From: Pseudophaeomoniella oleicola
Lineage: Eukaryota > Ascomycota > Eurotiomycetes > Phaeomoniellales > Phaeomoniellaceae
Assembly: GCA_003868215.1 (NCBI GenBank)
Contig: QWDQ01000037.1
Location: forward strand, 186,001-250,000
Length of the DNA: 64,000 bases
Reading direction: 5' to 3'
Shown: in pieces, positions 35,170-47,325 of the stretch
How positions within the stretch are numbered: position 1 is the stretch's first letter
How the letters are laid out: every line of letters begins with the position of its first letter
Notes under the pieces: generated by a model
Seen by the model: the letters and a program-made list of their open reading frames with translations, nothing else
Databases searched by the model: none
Told to the model about the DNA's origin: nothing
Translations under genes and position numbers: made by a program

Positions 35170-36289
35170 GCTCGTAACCGCACAGTGTTCCGCGGCGATG
35201 CAGACGATGAGCGAGACCGCGCTTTCATCTGATCCTGTTGAGAATTATCGTCGTCTGCGTTTTGGGGGCCGCAGGTCCCGCGGTCTTGAGTCTGTCCACT
35301 TTATGTCAGCTGCCATGCGTCCCAGACAAGTGTCTTAGTGAGAGTGAAAGGAATAGGCAGGTACCTGGTAAGACAGCAGAGCTGGTCTTGGGGGGGCATT
35401 TGCAGCAACAACAGATTTCTTCAAAGGCATCCAAACATTATAGAAAGTCCCAGACGCTTTGAGCAAACATATCAAAGCAGGTTGTCGAACGTTATATGGT
35501 CATACACGAGCAGATGTAAAAGAGAGTCAAATGGCTTAACGCTATGAGGTGTTTAATGGCATATTCTGTACTCCGTACTGCGATACTTATTACTAGGTAC
35601 GTAGTACTATAGTGCAGTACCCATCGAAACAAATCTCCAACGACCGCGTCAGACCTTCCCCTGAGAGCTGCCTAAGCGCCTCTCCACTGCAAAACCTGAC
35701 ATGGCTCAGAGACATTGGGAAGCGATGCATGGTTTGGGAAGTCTCTAACGAAGATCAAAGAAATATGTTACTGTATATTTCATGTCTCAATAAACGCTAT
35801 ATCCATTTGGTGCAGATTATCGATAAAATATCTCATACTGATTGATCACGCATATTCACGCGTCACTGTAGGGTATTTGTTTGTGCCTAAAAGGACTAAG
35901 GCTAATTTCCCTGCAGCTCACCGGGCAACCACATAAAGACGGGAGGTATCTATCCTAAGTTACCTTAATTACCTAGCTTAGAGGTAATTATATAATTACT
36001 AAGTTACCTGACGTAGTATGTAAGAAGCTACCTGATATTGTACTCACGTACCCAAACACACTGTACTAACACGTCGTAAAAAGGCCATGGTCGGGCATTA
36101 AATTATGTATTCTCATTAGGCATCCTCTCAATTGGTATCGTATCATTATTACTATAAGTGCGTATGCATAGCAACGCCAGAACCATGAACCCAAGACTCA
36201 ATGTCATGGAAACGTGAGAAAATGCTCCAATCCAGATCGGAGCAAATCTTTGATATGCCCGCACGATCTGAAAGAAAATTCAACATCGC
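35170..36289. other. Intergenic, 1.1 kb, AT-rich end with inverted and direct repeats
   Basis: Contains a palindrome core TACGTAGTA at 35598-35606 and a repeat-rich AT block around 35950-36010. No gene supported. Confidence 0.5.
35955..36009. repeat. Inverted repeat nested between two direct repeats
   Basis: CTAAGTTACCT occurs at 35955-35965 and again at 35999-36009. Between them, TAATTACCT (35966-35974) and its reverse complement AGGTAATTA (35982-35990) form a 9-bp stem with a 7-nt loop. Confidence 0.85.
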
Positions 36290-37109
36290 TTAGACCGCGA
36301 AAGCGATCGCTGCGAGAAGCGCACATACAAGTGCCATAGGACTGGCGTATTCTGACGAGAGAGCCTCTCCAGCAGCGGTTGAGCTTGTTGAAGGACTAGC
36401 GCTTGACGAAGTCGCGCTTCCCGTTACTGTCCCAGAGGTACTCGAAGCGACACTCCCTGAATCTGTAGCACTTGTAGCAGATGCACCTAGAGTGGCGCTG
36501 CTGAACGTGGTATTCCGGGGCAATGGAGTAACACTTCCGAGGCCGCTGGAAGTTGCGTAAGATGATGTTATCGCAGCCAGGGAGGTGATCGTGGCATTGG
36601 CACTGGAGAGTGCGGCGCTTGCGGAAGCGAGGATGGAGGAAATCGAGGCAGAGATGGGATCAATGCCTCCAGAGATTGTGAAGTCACCGGAAAAATTGAT
36701 GTCGTTCAACCCCTGAGTGATTTGAAGCGTATAGTCGTCGCCATTTATGAGCGAAGAGCTAGGAGTCCAAGTGAAGCTGCTTCCTGTAGCGCTCGCTGTT
36801 TCGGGTCAGCTTGGCCCAATCACAACTTTGACAACCGGAATTGAGGACTTACTGGTCAGAATTTGTACGGTCTGGATATCATCGACATCCCCCTTTCTCA
36901 GTGTGATCGTCACACTCTGTGTCATGTTAGTTGCATGATTGACAGCGCTGCTAAGTACCTACTTCTGCACTACTACCACCGCCCCATGTAATGTTGTAAG
37001 AGTGCCCAATAACCACACTCGCCGGTACCGATGTGAATGCGACTGATGATTCTTGTGCGAATGCAAGGGCTGCCAAGGCAGTGCCTGCTATCAAAGTGAA
37101 GAAGCGCAT
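36290..37109 (-). CDS. GPI-anchored Ser/Thr-rich cell-surface protein with Kre9/Knh1-like N-terminal domain
   Basis: Spliced model 36963-37109, 36853-36916, 36290-36795, giving 238 aa. The first about 18 residues (MRFFTLIAGTALAALAFA) are a secretion signal. Residues 20-110 form the Ser-Thr-GPI/Kre9-Knh1-like domain: SVVIGHSYNITWGG, SVTITLRKGDVDDIQTVQIL and SFTWTPSSSLINGDDYTLQI are typical. Then comes a heavily Ser/Thr/Ala-rich stalk, likely O-mannosylated. The C-terminus is a hydrophobic tail (SPMALVCALLAAIAFAV) preceded by small residues, as expected for a GPI-attachment signal. Related proteins sit on the plasma membrane or wall; some Kre9-like members affect beta-1,6-glucan, but this short protein cannot be assigned that role. 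Confidence 0.92.
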
Positions 37110-38152
37110 TGCTGACTGAACCACGAGATAGGAAGCTGAGTTTGAGAGAGCAAGCTGCTGGTAAAGAGAAAGTCTTCGGCTACATGTACCTGAGAGGACT
37201 AGAAGAGAGGACGTATACGCAGAGAGGGAGGCGGGCAAATGAATGAAGACCGTCCTCGAAAAGCAACGTTTAAAAGACAGGCCAAAATCGACGGACAAAC
37301 AAACGGTTATGCAATGATCGCTCTGCGACTTTAGCTTCGATGTCGCTTTCCCTGTTGACCAAACGGCGAGCTTGCGCAAACGGGAAATTGACAGGCGATG
37401 GTGGTGGCGTTTGTGGGCCGATCGATGCCAAAAGAAAGCCATTGTGCCGCTCGTGATAGAGGCATTGTCATGCCGTCTAATTAGACCGTCCAGACCACTC
37501 AATCCTTGCATATCCGTCACAGTTGTGTCAAACACAATTGGTTGCTTCGATGTTGATTGTTGATTGCTTTCAGGAACGAGTCGCGAGAGCTTACCTTTGC
37601 TCTGGCCTACAGGTAAACACCATTTCGTATGCTCCTTTCAGGAGCAGCCATATCTGATGTTCCGCATACACAAACGATAAATCTCGCTGCACGATTATTG
37701 TATTAAGCACTCGTCTGTTGCCGCTATCAACCTTTGCTAAATTGTGGTGCTCCACATACGGTTGGGCCCGACTCTTTTGTTGAATACGGAGTATTTGGAT
37801 CTCTCATTCATCCCCCGGCCAATGCGGGGTGGTGACATCATACAATAGAATCGGATATTGAAGACGTTACTTGACAAGAGAATCAAAGGTATCGCCAGTT
37901 TGACTGGTGGAAGTAGATAGATAGCAACTGCATGTACAGTATCGTTTCTTTCTACTCTGCCGGGCAAACTGAGGTCGATAAATCATCGTTGTAGGCAAGA
38001 GAACATCTTAAGCATATTGTAAGAATGATAATCATAATACTTTAGCTTCCCGTAAATTTTATACTGAATCGTGAACTTCAAGGAATATAGAGCAAATGCA
38101 ACAATCCAGAGCAACTTGCGAGTATCGAATCCACGTAATGTGACTAACATCT
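37110..38152. other. Intergenic, about 1 kb: promoter of the GPI-protein gene
   Basis: No gene supported. TACGGAGTA, a relative of the palindrome family, occurs at 37785-37793 within AATACGGAGTATT. Confidence 0.5.
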
Positions 38153-38957
38153 TCAAAGAAGCCACTCCTCGTCCCAGAAATCTTGTAAATCTCTCAAAAC
38201 ACCTTCGCCTACAGCATTTATGATCAACCTTTGTGCTTGTTCAGTCCTAGTAGCTTGTTCGAGGTTCCGCAGGTCTGGAAACAAGCTGGACAATAATCTC
38301 GTTGTGCTCCCGTTCAACGGCCGCGCCGGAGCCGTGACGGTAGCTTGTGGCAGTAGTGATGTTGATCCTGGTGATATGCTCGTGTTCGTGTCCCTAGAAA
38401 AAGAAGGCGTGGAAAGTGATTTGGTGAAGGTGTGGATTGTAGGAAGAATGCCATCTATCGCTGTCACGGGCACCAGGTGAATGCTATACATGGAATGTTC
38501 GAATAGACTACAGACGTTTTACGTTAGTCCATACGATATACCCAGACAAACGGTCGACACTTAACGTAGTCTGAAGATCCATAAATGCATGGATACCGTT
38601 CATGTGATCTGTTGCCACCGTTTCGCTGTGCTGCGCAAGGATAACAAGCTTGCAACGACCACGGTCATCAAGCTCGGCGAAATGTTTCAATCTGCTAATG
38701 GTCTTGCCACGCTGCAAGGGCATCATATCATAAAGCTCTACCAGAAGAACTTCAAGCTTGGAGCCGGACGGGGTCCCCAAGGGGACACATATATCATATC
38801 GAAACGGTGTTGCAGTCTCTGTCCAATCCCAATGTTAGTCCTCGTAATCGATGTTGAGAACGATTTCGATACCTTTGAGCCGTATGCTTGTAGAGGAACC
38901 AAGCAACGGGCCAAAGTCCTTCCAAAGCGGACGACGCTGTAGGCTGGAGCTGAACAT
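38153..38957 (-). CDS. Unknown fungal protein, 230 aa
   Basis: Spliced model 38873-38957, 38566-38818, 38153-38507, with a clear GGACTAAC-type branch site in each of the two introns and exact phase closure. No family was recognised. The protein opens with MFSSSLQRRPLWKDFGPLLG, has a mixed helix/strand middle (YDICVPLG, KLEVLLVELYDMMPLQRG, CKLVILAQHS), a Ser/Thr/Pro-rich linker near residues 145-180 and a helical C-terminus ending DLQDFWDEEWLL. The N-terminus could be a weak mitochondrial presequence, but this is not decisive. It sits 234 bp downstream, in the same direction, of the OPA3-like gene. Confidence 0.7.
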
Positions 38958-39191
38958 GCTTCACAAGAAAGAGAGTGTATAAAACAACACGATGCCGAAC
39001 CGCGATATATGCGCAAGAGTTGAGAGTGAAATCTTATACAATGAGATATGTCCAGAGGCGTCGGAACACCTACAAGTTGCGCCGAGATTTTCAAATAGTA
39101 CATAATACATGATTTCAGTCCGCGGGCTCCCGCTCACCTGAAGCTACCAGAAGAGAAAAGTGACCTTATATTCACCCAACAGAAGTAATCT

Positions 39192-40104
39192 CTATTTTCC
39201 TTCTGTTGGTGCAGAAGCTGAGACTGGGCGGTTTGCCTCTCTGGCCTTTTGATTGGGGGCATCTGCTAGCAGTGGTTTTGCGTCAGACTCTGCCTTGGTA
39301 GAGTGTTCTGTATCAGCTTTGCCTTGTCGGAAAAGAGCAGCGGCTCTTTGTATCCAACCTTGCGTCTTCTCCTCATCCTCTTGCTCTTCTTTTTCTTCTT
39401 GCTTCCAGACCTCCGGGGGTATGATATGCTTAGGACTGTGTGCAGATGCAGATCCGTTGAGTGCCCGCAGACGCAATACTTCGCGCTCAAGGTCCACCAG
39501 AGCTCTTCGTGCAAGTCTTTCTGCTTCCTCAAGCTCACCTATTTTGTTAGCCACATCCTCCCTCCGATTCGTTTCCTTCCTTTTCGAGCGCCAGGATTCA
39601 AATACAATCAGGCCACCAGCAACGGTAAATAGAAAAGCCTCAGATATGAAATTTGCGCCAGACTCAATGGCTTTGGCTTCAGAAAGCGGCCGGATTCGAG
39701 GCTTGGATCTCGTCTTCGAGATCTCTTTCGCAAGCTTTGTAACTTCCTCCTCTTCAGCTTTGACCTGCTCTTCTGTCTTGACAGTTGGAGCTTGCGCTTT
39801 ATGTTTCTTAGCTGCCGCTTCTCTCGCTTCTTTGGCTGCCTGCTTCTCGATCTGACTTGTGTCTCGAAGCAAACCCAATCTCATGCGCATATCGACACGG
39901 TGAAGAAATTGTGCAAAGGAAACACATGTTCGCCGAAACCCTTCATGTTCCCGTGCCTGGTGTTTGATTGCATTCTGGAAGCAAAAAGAAATTAGCAAGC
40001 GCAAGACTACTGCAGACAAAGCAAGCGTTCAGGAGACCTACAGCAATTGGTTTCGAGACAGTCCGTATGACAAGAGACGAAATCTTCAAGGCAATCCCAG
40101 ACAT
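39192..40104 (-). CDS. OPA3-like protein
   Basis: Spliced model 40042-40104 and 39192-39974, giving 281 aa. The OPA3 family is a mitochondrial/peroxisomal-membrane family; mutations of human OPA3 cause optic atrophy, but the molecular role is still not settled. The conserved core is clear: ALKISSLVIRTVSKPIANAIK at the N-terminus, then RTCVSFAQFLHR and MRMRLGLL, and a membrane-like segment with SGANFISEAFLFTVAGGLIVFE. A Lys/Glu/Ala-rich charged stretch (residues about 85-125) between the two core blocks and a long charged C-terminal extension (from about residue 220) make it longer than the 180-aa human protein, as usual in filamentous fungi. The first exon is 63 nt. It is divergent from the Polo kinase gene. 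Confidence 0.92.
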
Positions 40105-40522
40105 GGCATTTCTTATACACCCTCTGACGATAACCCAGTCAATCGCGAATGCGAGACTGTACGAATTTATCGGGTAAGCAATGCATACAATCATTGTAAC
40201 CAATGCTGCCTAGTGCTTGGAGCCTTAGGTCATTGCGGGACCCTCGGCGTATCGGTGCTTCCCAAACGGGTAAGATGTTATGATTGCTTTATTCCACATA
40301 TACAACTGTATGTATTCCACTCCGCTGCTTTCAACTTGCACATAGAGTCAGTTCTTCAGCGCATTGATAGTCAGCAACCTGCCTACAATCGAATTGTATA
40401 CGAGTAAACATCAGAACCAATATTCACTGATACAAGAAGCTCAATTTCTGCAACGAAGCTTCAAATCCTCAATCACAACAAAGCCAATCATTCTTGGCAA
40501 CAACATTATGCAATAGCAGACA
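40105..40522. promoter_or_regulatory. Divergent promoter between the OPA3-like gene and the Polo kinase gene
   Basis: A 418-bp gap between two outward-facing start codons. No specific site is assigned. Confidence 0.7.
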
Positions 40523-43500
40523 ATGGAACCTCTATCGCCTCGGACGGCGAACATACCCTTACGCACCAGGGTCACTATGAAGAAAACAAAAGTTGAAGTT
40601 CAAACGAAAGCGCCGGAAAAGGTGGTCAACAAAGACAAGATAGAAGATAAATGGCGCCCAGCGCCTATCATCGCTGAACCTGGATCAGATCCAGAGGTAT
40701 ATCATACAGGCCGTAAGCTAGGAAAGGGTGGCTTTGCGGTATGTTTCGAGGGCACTTTAAAGAGGACCGGTCAAGTCTTTGCCATGAAGGTGGTAAGATC
40801 ATATGTCGAGCAGAAAAAACAATTAGAAAAGGTACGACAATTGAGCCTATGGGCAGATGAGTGAATTGACAAGATGCAGTTCCGTACTGAATTGCAAATA
40901 CATTCGAAGATGCGACATCCGAATATTGTCGAATTTTACAGGGCGTTCTCCTTTGAAGAATACACATATGTGGTACTTGAGTTGTGTCCAAATGGCTCAC
41001 TCATGGATATGGTCAAGAGTCGGTCCTGCCTGAGCTTACCCGAGGTCCGGCGATATATGATACAGCTCTGCGGAGGCGTAAAGTACATGCACCAGAGGGC
41101 TGTGATCCACCGAGACTTGAAGATGGGGAATCTCTTCCTGGACGCAAAGATGGATTTGAAGATAGGTGATTTTGGTCTAGCAGCCATTGTCGTAAGTGAA
41201 AAGGAACGGAGGCAAACTCTATGCGGAACACCAAATTACATTGCTCCCGAAATATTGGATAAGAAATCAAGTGGTGGACATGACCACAAGGTCGACACAT
41301 GGGCCATTGGTATTATATGTTATGCCATGCTTACTGGAGGCCCACCATTCGCATCGAAAACGCAACCAGAGATCTACGCAAAACTCAAACAACTAGAGTA
41401 TAGCTGGAAGACAGATGGTATGAACTACATTTCACCGCAGGTGAAGGATCTGGTAGCATCTTGTCTGAACCTGACAGCTCACGATCGACCTGAGATGGAT
41501 GATTTAGTGGATCACGAGTTCTTCAAGATGGGAAGTATTGCTGAAAATCTGAGTCCTGACTGTCGGTCAGAAATCCCCGGCTGGCTGGAGAAGGCAGATC
41601 CGCGAGGGGATCGTGTTCGTGTCGGATACGGTGTACCTCACGAAGTGATCTGTGCTGCGTGTGGTGTCGGGAAGCTACCCGCCGGCATCAACAGACCGTC
41701 TGTTGGTGAAAATACGTCCAGATCAGCTTTGACCGAAGTTGAAATAGAAAACAAGCAGGGGTTGGCCCCAATCGTTCCATTACCCGCGGGCTTCCTGTAC
41801 AAGCAATTCACCGCTGCCAAGGAAGATTGGACTATCTCAAGGAAATATCCCGTGTCGTCTATGAAAGTCAGAGGTCGAAAGAACGTATCGAAGGTGGACT
41901 CTATGGACATGGATAGCGTTAGCAAGGCCCTTCCGGACATCACGACCACAGCGACCTTCTCGCTCCCCACGCGAGCTCCTATCCAAAGCTTTGCTGCTCA
42001 GCAACGCCAAGCGGCGGTGGGTAATCGGGTCACCTCACGGACACTGGGCCGCCACTTAGAACAGAGCGCAGCTGTCGAAATCAGAGTGAAGGAAGATCCT
42101 CCCACAGACATCGACACAGCTCGAGGATATCTGAGAGAACGGCCGGTCAGATCGACTTCTGGAATGTCGACTCGTAACAACTCTACACGCGATGAAGTCA
42201 CGATGAAGACTACTCTGACCAAATCAACCACGATCAGCGAAGGGGTTGGAAGGAAGCTCAAGTCTCAGATGGTGTCTAGTGTGGAAGAAGTATCCCCTGA
42301 ATTACCCCGTGCAGCGACCTTGGGTCGGTCGGCTGTGACGAGAGGAACTTTGAGGACTAATCTTGGCTCGTCAAGCTCTACTAAATCCTCATCATCTTCT
42401 GATTCGAAGGAGCACGAGGCTCCAGACCTCTCGAGGGAGAGGGAGCCGAAGCTGCAGAGCCTCGCTCAATTGCGGCCACGTCCCATGACTAAGGGCAAAT
42501 CTACAGTACTTGATCCATCAGAGCATACTTCATTACTGAGGTCTTCGCGACCTCGAGACGTGCTCGCATTGTTACGAGCGTTCAGAGAAAGCTTGTCCGG
42601 CGTCCAATCGACATCGGGCACGCGTATACGGGGTCCGGCAACTGCACCGCCAATCGTAGAGAAATGGGTCGACTATACTGGAAAATATGGAATTGCCTAT
42701 ATTCTTTCGGATAACACCGTAGGCTGCGTCTTCAACTCCTCGGAGGACAACAATCGACCCGCATCTTGCATTGTCTTACGAGAAGGTCGACAACACTACG
42801 TGCAACAGGCTCAGAAGTCTACATCGAATGTAGTCCACCAGCTCCTTCCATCCAATGGGTGGCCTATCGAGTTCTACGAATATCAGGAGTCTGAAGGTCT
42901 GCGGAAGGCAGTTGTCCCAGCCGCACACTTCTCACCTGACAAACAGGCAGCTGGAGACAAAATGAGCTCTGACCTGAACGACAAACTCCATACCCGTTAC
43001 GACCGTGAGAAATTCAAACTTGTCATGCTCTGCGACAAGTTTGGGAAGTATATGACGAAGACCCTCAGCAGAGACGAACTTGAACCTGAAGACATCACAA
43101 CAAGGGGCGCTGCTCGTGGTACTTCTCAGATCTTCCTCAAATTTTACCAACGCCTTGGAAATGTGGGAGTCTGGGGATTTTCGAGTTCCAGCAGTGCCGT
43201 CTCCGCAACCGAATCGACGGCGTTCCAATTCAATTTCCCCGACCACACGAAACTAGTCCTCTACGAGAACGGCACGTTCCTCGACCTCTACCACCTCCAA
43301 GCCGCCGACGCCATCCAACTCTCCCGCACGGGTTCCTTGAGCTCCCGTGCCCTCGAACGCCGCCGTATGATGACACTTCGAACCGCCGACGTGCTGCTGA
43401 AACCCACGGGGTCGGCCACGTTATCACGCACGACGGAAAGGGACATACTCGCGGCGAACCAGGTCGAACAGAAACTGGCGTGGATCCGCGACTTGGTCGA

Positions 43501-43660
43501 GGTCTGGATCCGAGAAGGTGGGTTGGGCAGGGTGGGCAGCGCGGACGGGAGGTTGTGGTGGAAAGGGTTGCAGGAGGGCGGGAGGAGGAAGTTGGTCTGG
43601 GTCACGGTTGGGAGAGAAGGAGGGGATAAGGGGAGCTTTTCGAGAGCGGTTGGAGATTGA
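40523..43660 (+). CDS. Polo-like kinase (Plk1/Cdc5 type)
   Basis: Spliced model 40523-40831 and 40880-43660, giving 1029 aa; the acceptor at 40873 would instead add two residues. Polo kinases drive mitotic entry, spindle and septation events. The kinase domain begins about residue 60: GKGGFAVCFE loop, Lys89 in FAMKVV, HRD at 180-182, DFG from Asp200, T-loop Thr216 in RRQTLCGTPNY. Two polo boxes lie in the C-terminal part. The first opens EKWVDYTGKYGIAYIL with the phosphopeptide-pocket Trp699. The second has DHTKL with the His892/Lys894 pincer, so phospho-dependent docking should be intact. About 370 residues of low-complexity linker separate kinase and polo boxes, and a basic tail of about 70 residues follows, so it is much longer than the about 600-700 aa of animal and yeast Polo kinases. 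Confidence 0.95.
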
Positions 43661-44083
43661 GATTGGTATACAGCAGAGGATTGGTGTTGATGCAGGGTTT
43701 TAGAGTGAGAGCGAGAGTAAGGTTCTGAAAGAGAGAGAGAGAGAGGATAAGAAGGATGATGTTGGTATTGGGAAAGAGGTCTACCTCTACCTCTTTTGTG
43801 TATATATTATCATGCTTTGGTTTTCAGCTCTTTTTCCCCTTCTGTTTGTGTGGAGTTCTTGCTTATGGGGTATGGATATGGGTATGGGAAGTATGGAGTT
43901 TTAGTTCTAGATGTGTATATACATACATGAATTATCATGATTTCGCATTGGTTTGATATAAGATTTATATTGATTGTATGGCGGGGGAGGTGAATTGAGT
44001 AATTATAGATACTTCGGGTTTGGTGAGTGACTTCAATAACATCACGTCGTCATTTATCTATCCAGATCAGGTCAACCTTGTCG
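43661..44083. other. Intergenic between convergent genes
   Basis: 3' flanks of the Polo kinase and dioxygenase genes, T/G-rich, with an (AG)n tract at about 43730-43745. No gene seen. Confidence 0.5.
43730..43745. repeat. (AG)8 microsatellite
   Basis: Dinucleotide tract in the 3' flank of the Polo kinase gene. Confidence 0.85.
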
Positions 44084-45699
44084 TCATTGTCGCTGATCCA
44101 TCCTCTTCCAGAGCATGTACTCCGAATCTCCATGGATCTGCATAAGACCCAGACTGAACAGTCGAGAATGGTAATCGTCTTTGCCGACGTAGGCGCCGCG
44201 GAGCCAACGTTCGCCAGGTTGGCGTCCTTCTTTCCCGTCGGATGATGACGGTGGTGGTGGTGATGGCATTGAAAAGGCGCGGCGAGCGTGAGCGATTCTA
44301 GAGCTTGCGCGTTAGGTTCTGCGGTGAGAGAAAAGGGGAAAGGGAAAGAGAGAAGGAGTATGGGTTGGTAAAGGTTTTTTTCTTTTGCTTACCTTGTGTT
44401 TTCGAAGATTACGCACGTCCCAGGTTCTAATTTCAGCTCGTGGACAGCGTCGTCTCGATACAACTGTCGCTCGAAGGCGGCGAGAGCCCTCACCAGTTCA
44501 TCTCCGCCTGGACTTTCATCATCCGTCTGCAGTGGTGGTAGAGGACCTTGGAAAGGCGGTGAGTAGTTTACTTCGCGGAGGACTGGCACTTGCGCTTTGC
44601 GGGTGTCGTATCGTGAATAAACAAAGGGTCTCCGATGCTTGGTGAAATATTGCCCGTCATTGGAGTATTCGAAACACATGGAGGCGTTACACAGGATGTG
44701 GAAGTGCCGTCGACCTTCCTCTCCTTCAGATAAGAGGTCTCTAGCAGCGCGGAAAGTATCTGAAAAGAGACTTTCCCCTCCAGCTTGTGAGTTGCGAATG
44801 CAATGTAGTAGCTGAATATGCGGAGCTCGATCTTTGTACAAGAGGTCCATGTGGAAGCCCAGGTCGACGTTTGTATAGGCGACATTCTTAGCTGATGGGA
44901 TGGAGCGGACATCCCATGTTAAGCCATAATGGCTGTTGTATAGTGGTCCAATCCTGGTTGCAAGTCTAGACACAGCATCTCTCTCCTCCTCAGTGACTAT
45001 CCCATCTTTTTTTTGTGAGGAAGGGACATCCTTGATAACAAGGATGCCATACTGAGAAAGCCGTGTCATCGCCTCCTTGAAAGCATCTTCATCTTCGAGG
45101 AAGGCATGATATGGAGTCCAATGCTCCTTTGACATCGCTGATCTGCCCCAATCGAGACGATTTGCACTTTGAGCCACCTCTGCGAGTTGATATATTTTAG
45201 CTGCATCCATGAGATCTTGAATCTTGTAATCCGTAACGTGTGAATCAGGGAATCCGGGTATGTCGTTCGTCCACGTTATACGAGCATGGTTCGGATCGAG
45301 AAATTCTAGTGACCGATATTTGATGTCGGTCGGTATGCCTGAAGTCCGAAAGCTGCGTTGCTTTGTAGAGTCATCCACGCACAGGTGACACTTACAAGCA
45401 TCTCGTACCTCGATAGGATCAAGGGATCGTAGAATTTCCTTGAGTGGTGTCCTCTCCTGAGTACCCAGCGGATCAATGGGAAAGAGCCATTTCCTTTTGG
45501 ACTCTTTCTCTGGAGGCCGCCAGTCACCACATGTAATCTGGAAATCCGTGGCATTTCTTCTCTTCATGATATGGTGGACTTGGTTCGAGCCCTGCTTATA
45601 AGCCTGAAAGTATGGTTGACTAACCTGCTTCACTGACATGGGACACACAGCCTTCAGGTGTCTCAGTTGAGCTCTGGAGGAAGCTAGTGAAAAGACCAT
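44084..45699 (-). CDS. Gamma-butyrobetaine/trimethyllysine dioxygenase-type enzyme (TauD family, carnitine biosynthesis)
   Basis: Spliced model 44393-45699 and 44084-44297, giving 506 aa. Enzymes of this group are Fe(II)/2-oxoglutarate-dependent and carry out the first or last hydroxylation of carnitine biosynthesis. The N-terminal GBBH-like domain is recognised by CKCHLCVDDSTKQRSF and ITWTNDIPGFPDSHVT; its Cys cluster binds zinc in family members. The TauD domain has the iron motif H283-M-D285 in GFHMDLLY and the second His439 in IAHARRAF, which is completed only across the intron. A long N-terminus (MVFSLASSRAQLRHLKAV) suits mitochondrial import. Exon 2 carries a Pro/Ser-rich insert (SMPSPPPPSSSDG) before WLRGAYVGKDDYHSRL, longer than usual. 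Which of the two carnitine-pathway steps it performs is not decided. Confidence 0.88.
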
Positions 45700-46413
45700 G
45701 ATGGGGCAGTCCTCGTCTCTGAGATTGAATGATGCCGACGCCTCACTCAGTGGTCTTTACTGGGACCTCGACTCGACCGAACCACCCACCCTAGAGAGCA
45801 ATGTTGCTCTGGTGGACGGAAGTGTGCCGCCCGGCAAGTCCTTCACGCCTCCAGCTAGCAAAAGAGGTCTCTAAGAAACCGGCCAGGACTCTAACCACAC
45901 CGGTGATAAGGGTCCTTCAAAGATCTCGTTAATTCTCTACAATTTCTCAGTCACAACGTGGGCTGCTTAGACATCAAGTACCGAGGCCTTGGCACGTATC
46001 CGACTCCGGGGAAGTGGGAAGAGACTAAGTAGCCGAGATGAACTAAGGTCGAGCTATGACAATACGTAGTAGACATTCATATATGCCTCTGCCTTACTGT
46101 CAATCTCAGCAACTCACTGCTACAATATCTAGGCAATATATCTGATAATCCGAGGGTTGACTCTTTACGACACGACTCACACAATTTGCCCGTGGAGATC
46201 AGGAGTCTGATTTGTTCTTACATCGCCTCGTTAAGAAAAAGACATAAAACATCATAGTGTATGAAAGTAGCGCAACATTATCTTTGTCCTTGCGATCTAG
46301 AGGTGAGTCTCAAAGGCGTGTTTGAAGGCCCAAATGGTATTCTTGCTCCCATGGTAAATGCACTGAAATGCTCCAAACGCCATCGTCATTTTCATAGATG
46401 CCTAAGGGACGGC
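45700..46413. other. Intergenic: promoter of the dioxygenase gene and 3' flank of the glutaredoxin gene
   Basis: No gene supported. It carries one TACGTAGTA core at 46063-46071, about 365 bp upstream of the dioxygenase start. Confidence 0.5.
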
Positions 46414-47325
46414 CTAAGCTGCTGTAGCTGTTTGGTTGGGCGCTTCAGATGCTGCGGGTCTGGAAACGGAGTAATCTCTGAGGAAATCCGGATCCGCCGC
46501 AACTTCTTCTTTGACCTTTGGACCATGTCAATAGGCACCATATACACAATGCAGGGGTGTACTTACGATATCAAGTCCTCCAACAAGCTCACCGCCGACC
46601 CAGAGTTGAGGGAAGGTTGGCCAGTCAGCGTAATCTTTTAACCCTTGCCGTACCTCGTCGTCGGCCAAGATATTGAAGAAGCCGTATTTGACTCCCTTTT
46701 CTCTAAGAATGCCCACCAACTGTCTGCTAAAGCCGCATTGTGGAGAACTAGGGGTGCCCTTCATGAAAAGCATGACTGGTGCCGCCTTCACGAGGTTGCC
46801 GAGACGTGCAAACAGTTCTTCCTTCGTTGTGGTGTTGGATGATGCCTCCGGTGCGGTCTGTGGATCTCCGGCTGTTGGAGCATAGCCACTGAGATCCTTT
46901 GTGCCATTTGTTGTAGCATTGCCCCCCTCCCGCGGCGTGGCTTCTAATGCGGGTGGCAATCCTTTCGAACTTGCGTTGGTTTGACCTGCATGTTTCTCTA
47001 CCGCATCACGTACCTTGCTAGCATCGCTGCCGCTAACAGTCTCTATCGCCTTACCGTCCCGTACGAGGACCAAGAAAGGTACAGCTGTAACCTCGTATGT
47101 TTCGCTCACTTCTGGTAGTTCCTCGGCATTTACAGAGACAAAAGATATTTTCGGCGGATCTGTGACCGGATAGGTCGAGGCTAGTGTGCTGAGGACGGTC
47201 TTCATTTGGGCACATGGTGCGGCCCACGGAGTATGAAATGAAATTGCAAGAAGGGTCGATGGCTTCAAGGAGGCGACATGGCTGTTGAAGGCCTCCTCAG
47301 TCTCGATCTCAACGAGGGTCGACAT
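46414..47325 (-). CDS. Monothiol glutaredoxin, thioredoxin-glutaredoxin fusion (Grx3/Grx4 type)
   Basis: Spliced model 46567-47325 and 46414-46515, giving 286 aa. Cytosolic/nuclear Grx3/4 proteins bind a glutathione-coordinated 2Fe-2S cluster and deliver iron or signal iron status to regulators such as HapX and SreA. The N-terminal thioredoxin-like domain has HTPWAAPCAQM, with a single Cys in place of the CGPC pair, as in the family. A linker rich in Ala/Thr/Pro follows. The glutaredoxin domain has the cluster-binding CGFS in QCGFSRQLVGIL, WPTFPQLWVGGELVGGLDIV and the ending KEEVAADPDFL. The second exon restores the canonical C-terminal helix and is supported by a GTAAGT donor. It lies 588 bp downstream of, and in the same direction as, the NmrA-like gene. 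Confidence 0.93.

Noticed and set aside
39253-39855. 200-codon plus-strand ORF
   Set aside because: It is antisense to the well-supported OPA3-like gene and its Ser/Ala-rich translation is the usual shadow of a charged minus-strand gene.
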